A DNA stretch of 64,000 nt. Origin: Aspergillus flavus (Eukaryota; Ascomycota; Eurotiomycetes; Eurotiales; Aspergillaceae). Positions 57,280 through 64,000 of this stretch are shown here, piece by piece. Both the position numbers and the translations under genes were made by a program. Positions within the stretch are counted from its first letter, which is position 1, and every line of letters starts with the position of its first letter. A model generated the notes under the pieces. The model was not told where the DNA came from and did not search any database. It worked only from the letters and a program-made list of their open reading frames with translations. The DNA is taken from contig NC_092403.1 of assembly GCF_009017415.1 (NCBI RefSeq), forward strand, positions 1,612,001 through 1,676,000, written 5' to 3'.

Positions 57280-59642
57280 TGTGCGCCGTGAAGAAGGATT
57301 GCGCAGGGGAGTTCCTGAGATGGTGATGGACGGTGAGGTCGTGCAAAGGGTTTTGGCGCCGCGGAATTGATTACGAATAGCGCGGGAGGTTTTCCGCTAC
57401 GGGAGCTTTTGCGCTGCCGGGGTTTCACCGGTTGTTTCCTATATCTGCTTTTATTTTTCCATGGTGACGTTGAGATCAGGCAGGTCATGGACACGTCCAG
57501 TTTTGAGCGGGGCCCCCCTTGCTTGGGAAATCTGCAGGACGTGTGGCCTCAGTGAAGGCCGATATCGAAGTGTGCAATACAGACCATGGACCATTCAAGT
57601 GGTGTCGAATAACGCCTCGAGGATGAGCATGATTCGCAGCATTCAATACTACTTACCCTGCTCAGAATCCTCTGGAGATCCCAGGGTTCTAAGCTAGTTT
57701 GATCAACCAGCATCCCATTCCAAGTATATATGGATCATGCAGACTCCGTATGTGAGCAAGAGCACACCGCCTGCGAAGAAACAAAAATCCAGTTGCAATC
57801 AACCCGTGCAGAGGTGGGTGAAGGATGTGTGGATCTCAACTAATTTAGTTCCAACTGGAGTGCGCGGTAGGGGCACATGGTTGGTTGAGAACCACGTCAA
57901 ATCACACTAGGGCTGAGTCTGTCTCGTGAGCTAAATTAGCTCGGGCTCGAATAGTGGAAAGTCCATTTAATCTGTAGGATTAAAAGCCTTTGGATGTGGC
58001 CCAAGGGCAAGAATAACTAATTAGAGTTCATGGCCCGTCTTAAAAATACGTAAGCGAAAACATGAGTATTTTTGATCTCGCTCCGAGCTTATCGAAGTAG
58101 CCATTGAGGAATTTTTGTGCCCCGACTTCACATCATATAAGATGAGCCTTGAGTGTTCTGCAAAGATCTTTAAGGCTATAGCTAATGGTGGGATACTTTC
58201 GATATATATAGATAGATACATAGATAGATACATATATATATCTGTATCGAAATGGGACAAAAGACTAAAAACATGTCAGACTGTATTGGGTTCTATAATT
58301 GGCCATAATAGCGTTTCTAAGTGCCTTCAAACTTTAGATAAGCAGATGTCATGATTAGATTGTGTTTGCCCAGGCTGTCGATATATAAATGTCAATCACA
58401 CTCTCCTCCCTACGGAAGATCATCGAAGCTACTATGAGGGAAGGTAGAAAGAATCATCAGCGACAGGATCTAACTTGGAACATGAATGTATCAGATACTC
58501 GAGCGAATCTGACCTCAAATACCATACTCTTTGTCTTTCAATTAGCCGACCGTATATTGACGAGTCGCGCACGGTCCGAGCAAGTTTGGCAGTTTGCGAG
58601 GGCTCGGTCTGGAAATATCAAGTAGGTATCGCACTCTGTGGGATACGAAGTGATGCTACGTATGCCGAGATCGTAGACCTCGACCTAATGGGTGCTATGC
58701 CGAGTCGTAGAGGTGCTATATTGTTCGCCTATTAATAGTAGGCCCTGGTAGCGCTAGAATATGGAAAGGATAGAGACACACTGAACGCACCCGAGTAGTG
58801 CTCGCTCTTCAATTGGCAGAGCTCCTCCGGAGCATTTAATAATATGTATGGACATACAGATTTCTGTCATAGGGGCCTGCGGTTCATTGATTGGGATTCT
58901 TGCTTCCACGTCGCACAAGGGGGATATAAAGAAAGATCCTGATAGTGATGGTTTCAACATTCAGGACTAGAGGTGAGTAGCGTCTAGTGTGCCTATGCCG
59001 CAATAAATGCTTGGGAAGGAGACGATAGTACCTTACGTGGAGAGGGAATAATTATAAGGTCTCTCGGTTTGGCAAGGTAGGTTTTCGAGTATCCCTCCTT
59101 AGTATTCGTTCCCAGTCTGTCCTTAGCGGATGCTATCCTGGTGACTGACATGAGAGTTAAAAACAAATCCACCGAGCTGAATCGACGGAATATAATGTGA
59201 AAGATAGGCATGTAAATCTCCGTGACGACACCATTCGGCGATATTATCCGCTCTGATTTAATACTTTTGATTATTGGATATGCGTGTTATTAACTAGTAT
59301 ATGTGGATTGCCAATATAGATTCTACAGTAAGAACCTCCACATAGCTCGACCAAATCTAATTAGATCGACCGCTAAGGGTTAAGTCATCCCTGGAAGTGG
59401 TTTTTCTCTTAGGCCGTCGCTAGAAGAGACAGCAAGGCACCCCCGGCGAGTGGTAATGCTCTAAGTGCAAGCAGCTTCCCGGCACGCATATGTTGAGCGC
59501 AGCCCTTAATCAAATATTCGAAGCGGCCGTAACCACGGATGGTTAAGAGCATAGGGCTCCACTCAGATACTTCCTGGTCACGACGTCCCTTATCAGGTGG
59601 CTGGACATGTTTGTAAGGTTAAACTTGTTCGGCTCCTATTCA
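57280..59642. other. Long intergenic region with GATA-type microsatellite
   Basis: 2.4 kb without a supported gene. At 58208-58231 the 12-mer ATAGATAGATAC is repeated exactly in tandem inside a TA-rich tract (58202-58242). An ORF at 58475-58735 (86 codons, ending in RRGAILFAY) may be a gene remnant but has no recognised motif. Confidence 0.45.
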
Positions 59643-61196
59643 TTATCCTTTAAATGGTGCAAACCTCGACATCTTTCTCAACCGCACTCCATAGATCCGG
59701 AACAGAAAAGGAACCGGAATCAGTGCCGCCGCAATACCCCCAAGGATCGACATCGCTGGTCCCACCCCCAGATTGTGAAACATTTGCTTCGCAAAAAGAG
59801 GGAACGCGGCCGCAAGCACGCTTCGCAAGAAGGTGTTGGACGCAGTGGCCGAGGCAGCGTATGGCCCGTATGTATCGACCAGAAAATTGATACATTGACC
59901 AAAGATGATACAGAATCCGCAGCCGAACATCACAGCTGCTACGACGGGTAAACCCCAGGAATAGGAGGGTTCCGCCGTCCAGCCAAACCAGAAGAGACCC
60001 CCTGTGAATAGAAACCCCCCAACAGCCATGGGCATCAGACGTGCCTCCGGGACCGGATTCCCGCCGCCCTCTTCCCATTTTCGGATGTAATATGGCTGGC
60101 CAACGAGAATAACGAATGCGGCGGAGAGGAGGACGCCAACAAAGAGGCCGATAAAAGGTAACGTGGCAACCACCGGCTTCCACTGGCGGATTTCGTTAAA
60201 GACAATGGGAAACACCTCAAGGGTGAGATAGAGTAGAGCATAGGTGAACGAGGCGTATAACGCAATCACCGTAACCATTGGTTCCGTCACAAGCATGACA
60301 AGCGGGCGGGAGAAATGCTTGGTGACAATACTATACGCATCGACTTTCAAATGCTCGTGTGGGTGGTATAGCTCTTGGTTACCCGTCTCTTTGCGCAAGC
60401 GCTTCGCCTTTTTATGTAGAAGCACAGGGCCATATACCTCCGGTAAACAGAAGAAGGTTACGGTAAATACGAAGAAGACAATGATTGCTTCAATATACTC
60501 TGTCCAGCGCCAACCCAGGCGTGGATTGTTGGTTAAGGCAGCGCCAATGATCGGTCCCATGGTAGGTCCCCCCACGACGCAGATGGCATAGGAAGTGCCG
60601 GCGACGGCGCGAGCCTTCATATGGAAGAAGTCTCCCAGGGCTGCCGATACATTGCTAACAGGAGCGGAGCCGAAAACGCCTGCGAAGTACCGGGTGATGA
60701 GAACGGCGGCGGTATTCTTGCTTGTTGCCGTACCGATACTGAAAATGCCCAGCATGAAAACCGCCGGGAGCATCGACCAGCGACGTCCCCAGATTTCCGA
60801 GATAGGCGCCCAGCATAGTGGTCCAAAAGCGAAGCCAAGACTGTATTTCCTTATCAGTGATCTGACCGATCGGGAATGTCTGTGGGTCAGGTAGAGGCAG
60901 GTGCCTTACATGTAGAGAGATACTGGGAGAATGCTGACTTCAGTACTAATATCTAGGTACGCTTCCAGCTTAGTCTGCGCCGGGGAGGTGATACTCGAGC
61001 CTAAACTGGCACTCAGGGCCAGCATGCCAAGCTGGAAAGTAATCCAACATTTATATAGCGTCGAGAAGTTATGCGGGTTCTCTGGGTCATTTTCCTCCCA
61101 ACCAACCAAGTTTGGGTCCGGACCGAGACGATTTGCAGGCTTTTCTTCATCTGCACGCCGTGCGTGGTCAGTCTCAGGCAAGTGTGTCATCCCCAT
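59643..61196 (-). CDS. MFS transporter, DHA1 (12-TMS) family
   Basis: Two clear exons, 61196-60910 and 60840-59643, giving 494 residues. The intron runs from GTAAGG to TACAG and rejoins VSLYILGFAFGPLCWAP, a canonical DHA1 TM2 segment. NPHNFSTLYKCW, LGRRWSM-like motif A (EIWGRRWSM), GFFGSAPVSNVSAALGD-like motif C (VFGSAPVSNVSAALGD) and GWRWTEYIEAI identify the polyamine/multidrug DHA1 branch. The start is uncertain: the open frame extends upstream without an ATG, so 61196 is the first ATG; a 5' exon starting at 61333 joined through a 76-nt intron is also possible. It is a probable proton-coupled exporter. Confidence 0.85.
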
Positions 61197-62353
61197 CTCA
61201 TTTTGCAGCTTGGTGTTTCTTGCATTTTCTGTCAACGTTGTGCCTCGAGGGTCATGGCTGCTTTTATTGGCCGCTACCGGCAAATCGGCATCGCAATCTT
61301 GCACCCGAAAAGGCTGCTGTGTCAAGAGCCATCTAAACAGTGCAGGAGCTAATCCTCAACGTTGGAGGAAACGAGACTAGACGTGAGAAAAGTGGAGCGA
61401 ACGGCGGACTTTTAGTGACCATGATTCCTTTGCCCTCGGGTTTAATCATGGCTCGGACATTCGCTCTTGCCGAGATGCTTCATTTTACCCCACAAATTGC
61501 AACTCTTTCTGTACGCCGGTTGGTCTACCTGGTACCACAAATGTGTACTAAACGTATACTAGTTGGCCTTGTACTTTTTCTGTCCAGCGGGTACCGAGTA
61601 TAAGTAAGCATGGCATCCTGGCCGCATTTGTTGAACCCGTATTTTTCACAGCCATGGGGGTTAATCATGCGTACGGTAACCGTCGAGAATACCATTAGAG
61701 ATCTGTATTAGGAATTGTAATAATAATCGATTGTTTTTACGGTATGAAAGGGTTCAGCGTGGATTTGATTATCCTTCCAGACCGCCGAGACGCAAGGGTC
61801 AGAAGCCCTGTAAGGACACACAGGGTAGAAAGGCTATATCGCCAGTAAGAACGTTCACAAATTAATTCATAGCATTGTCTCACGATCGGCGGCATTGGAA
61901 GCCGCATCTTTTAAGTAGAAGCGACCATTTAGGGCCGTCCCGCAAGCCCTGATATCATTTGGGAGGCTCTGAAAGACTCTACACACAGCTGCACCTTTAG
62001 CTGCTCAAAAAGCCGATTGAATCAGCCACCTCGCTACATAGTACTTAAGAAACCTATGCGGGAATTCCAGCAGTGGCCATTCCTGCCATGGTCCATGAAA
62101 GAAACTGGGGAGAGTTCATATCTGCACGGCGGATCCATGATGTAATAGAAGGCGTGGGTCTGATTATCTTCGCCACTCAGCACTGCTTCCTCCCGTAATG
62201 CAGTTGCTAGCCTGCTTGGTAGCCAATATTGGAGCCAAGGGTCGCATCAACTCCACCCGGTGATCACCACGCTCGTTCTAGCAAATAAATAGCTGCATCC
62301 TACCCCCCGCCGTTCGTGCCACAATAATTTGCAACTCTCCATTAGTCCCCGTA
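61197..62353. other. Intergenic, no gene seen
   Basis: Possible 5' exon of the DHA1 gene near 61333. AATAAATAG at 62284-62292 lies about 65 bp upstream of the small secreted protein start. Confidence 0.45.
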
Positions 62354-62917
62354 ATGAAGCCCTTCACCAGTATCGTTCTCTTGGCCGCCACGGTCACCGC
62401 CAGTCCTGTCCCAAAGATCTTTAACCTAGTCAGCTCAAATGCCTCCGATGAAAGCCAGAACGGTCTCTACCTGTCAACACAACACGTCGACCCACTGAAC
62501 AGCAAGGCTGTCTTTCGCGATGCCGCCGACGCTGCCGATTTCTACTTCCTAGATGGGACCGTGCGCTACAATGCGCCGAATGGAGCTCCCTACGCCTTGG
62601 CTCTCGTCTCTGGCGACGAAGTCCAGAGCGAGGTGGAGGTTAGCGTGAGCCCTTCATCCGGGGGCACAGGCTTCACTTTTACCAATGATAATATCCTGGC
62701 TAATGATAATGAAAATTGGGGTGGATGGCTACGTAAGTGTCCGCGTCTTGGAAAAGAGTTATAGGAACTGTGAAGTGAACTGTCTTCTGTTTCTCTAGTT
62801 TGCGATGGCGCCGGCGACGTTCCCGGTCTGTATTATCACAATAACAGCAATGGGGACGACGTCCCGGATAGCTGTGATCCTATTGAGCTTGGTGCTGTCT
62901 ACAAGGTCTCGTCATAG
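62354..62917 (+). CDS. Small secreted protein of unknown family
   Basis: Two exons, 62354-62732 and 62799-62917, giving 165 residues; the intron runs GTAAGT to CTCTAG. A signal peptide covers about residues 1-17 (MKPFTSIVLLAATVTAS), likely cleaved before PVPK. The mature part of about 148 residues has two cysteines, both in the second exon (LLCDGAGD and DSCDP), and is acidic. Repeating aromatic-Gly strands (GLYLSTQHVDP, DFYFLDGTVRYN, GLYYHNNSNG) suggest a beta-rich fold. It resembles small cell-wall or secreted proteins of Eurotiales in general style, but I do not recognise the family. Confidence 0.75.
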
Positions 62918-63237
62918 GGGCGGTCATCATAGCCAACGAAATGGCATTCGGCTGGCCCAGGACGTATACTGCTAGGGTTGGACAATGAAGAATGTCCATC
63001 TACGGGTTCCGATTGACATGGACCTATTAGGCTGCTAATATAGCATGCGGCCTTACGCTACTTAATGACGATATGCCATATTTAATCGAAACGTTACGCT
63101 ATAATATGTTGTGTGCCGCGTCAATAGGGCCTCGTGCCTGTGGTGGAGGAGAGGGGGGTCAAATTGTGCATATACAGTTTTATTCAAATATAGAAATTTA
63201 TTTTTCATGATTGATGCATTCTTCTAGGATAAAGCGA
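62918..63237. other. Convergent 3' intergenic region
   Basis: Short AT-rich region; no gene seen. Confidence 0.5.
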
Positions 63238-64000
63238 CTACTGTACCTCAATCTTCCTCGGAGTAAATACAGTGTTAAAATTATACTGCCGCACAAACCA
63301 GGCATTCCATAGTCTCCATTCCTGCTCGGGGTATGCTAATCGCACCTGTGCATTCAGATATTAGCATGATTCTTTTCACTGCCACGTTGTAGAATGAATA
63401 CATACGTCAAATCGTCTTAGGAAACTTGGAATTAGTTTATAAATCTCCATCAATGAAATATTTTTTCCGATGCATGTCCTGGAACCGGCGCCGAACTGGA
63501 GCATCATTCCGTTCATGATTTTTAACTTATCCTCTGAGGCATTGAGCCATCTATCGGGGTTGTACGTGTCCACATCTGACCCGAAAATGTCCTCACGACG
63601 ATGGATCACCCATGGACTACAACCGACGATTGTGCCCCCCGGGATAAACTGGCCGGCGATGTCCGCACCGGAGGGAGGAGTAACACGCTCCAAGGGAAGA
63701 CCAGCGGCGGGAAAGATACGAAACGCCTCTTTTATACAAGCATCGAGGAATGGAAGTTTCTGAGATTCAGTCCACGAGACGAGGCCGCTTGGACGGTTCT
63801 CGATTGTACCATTTTGGATCGCCTCATCCAGCTCCTCCCGCACCCGTCGCATGTAGTCGGGCGTCTTCAGCAGATAGTAGAATACGGCTGCAAGACTGAT
63901 GGCAGTCGTTTCGGACCCGGCAAAAGCCATGGAGACGGCCATGGTGAGGACTCGTTTCTCTGTCATGAAGTTGGGGCGCAACTCGCCCGCTTTCATGAAT
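63238..64000 (-). CDS. Cytochrome P450 monooxygenase (3' part; 5' end outside window)
   Basis: Two exons visible: 64000-63416, continuing off the right edge, and 63345-63238, with an intron from GTATGT to CACAG. About 230 C-terminal residues are present. The I-helix motif is AGSETT, the K-helix ExxR is EAFR, PDRW follows, and the haem loop FGAGSRTCIG carries the cysteine ligand. The last exon ends NFNTVFTPRKIEVQ. The pattern resembles fungal pisatin-demethylase-like P450s. Membrane anchor and substrate recognition sites in the N-terminal half lie outside the window, so no clade is assigned with confidence. Confidence 0.9.

Noticed and set aside
58475..58735. 86-codon ORF in the 57-59 kb gap
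   Set aside because: No motif recognised; may be a remnant but cannot be supported.

Overview
The window is nuclear DNA of a filamentous ascomycete, most likely an Aspergillus/Penicillium-type Eurotiomycete. The basis is many 49-100 nt GT-AG introns with CTAAC/CTGAC-like branch sites, Zn2Cys6 regulators, an intron-bearing PL3 pectate lyase, DHA1/DHA2/Dal5-type MFS carriers, GPI-anchored wall enzymes and a Pol III tRNA-Arg gene. Most multi-exon models below were spliced by hand. Unless stated otherwise the exon sums are divisible by three and the joined proteins keep their family motifs.

Layout. 1-4.5 kb: 3' end of a pectate lyase, an SDR and an imine-reductase-like enzyme. 4.5-10.2 kb: tRNA-Arg(ACG), a decayed gene, and a possible small accessory group made of an APH-type kinase divergent from a methylaspartate ammonia-lyase, which converges on a 2-oxoglutarate/Fe(II) oxygenase. 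11-15.7 kb: a Rim2-like mitochondrial nucleotide carrier, a decayed enoyl-CoA hydratase/isomerase relic and a delta-12-type fatty-acid desaturase. 17.1-20.1 kb: a Zn2Cys6 factor divergent from an SDR over a 209-bp promoter with two symmetric CCGG elements.

20.9-28.9 kb is the most interesting block: a ten-exon Zn2Cys6 factor (two micro-exons), an MFS carrier, a PHP-family histidinol-phosphatase-like enzyme, and a sphingosine-1-phosphate-lyase-like PLP enzyme divergent from it. The three upstream regions of this block share CGG-N4-CGG direct repeats, which suggests one regulon. Its chemistry could be built on phosphorylated amino alcohols: the lyase family cleaves them, the phosphatase family dephosphorylates them, and the carrier could export or import product or substrate.

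30-44 kb: intronless catalase-peroxidase KatG, a Dal5-type carrier, a GH76 Dfg5/Dcw1-like wall enzyme, a GNAT acetyltransferase with paired Gcn4/CpcA-type sites upstream, an Old-Yellow-Enzyme-type oxidoreductase, a DUF4238 protein and an alpha/beta-hydrolase. 46-64 kb: a GPI-anchored S41-family protease, a P450, a possibly frameshifted DUF3632-like gene, a Gfo/Idh/MocA dehydrogenase divergent from nothing nearby, two MFS carriers, a small secreted protein and the 3' part of a second P450 that runs off the window.

No PKS, NRPS, terpene cyclase, rRNA, CRISPR array or intact transposon was seen. Functions rest on motif recognition without database searches.
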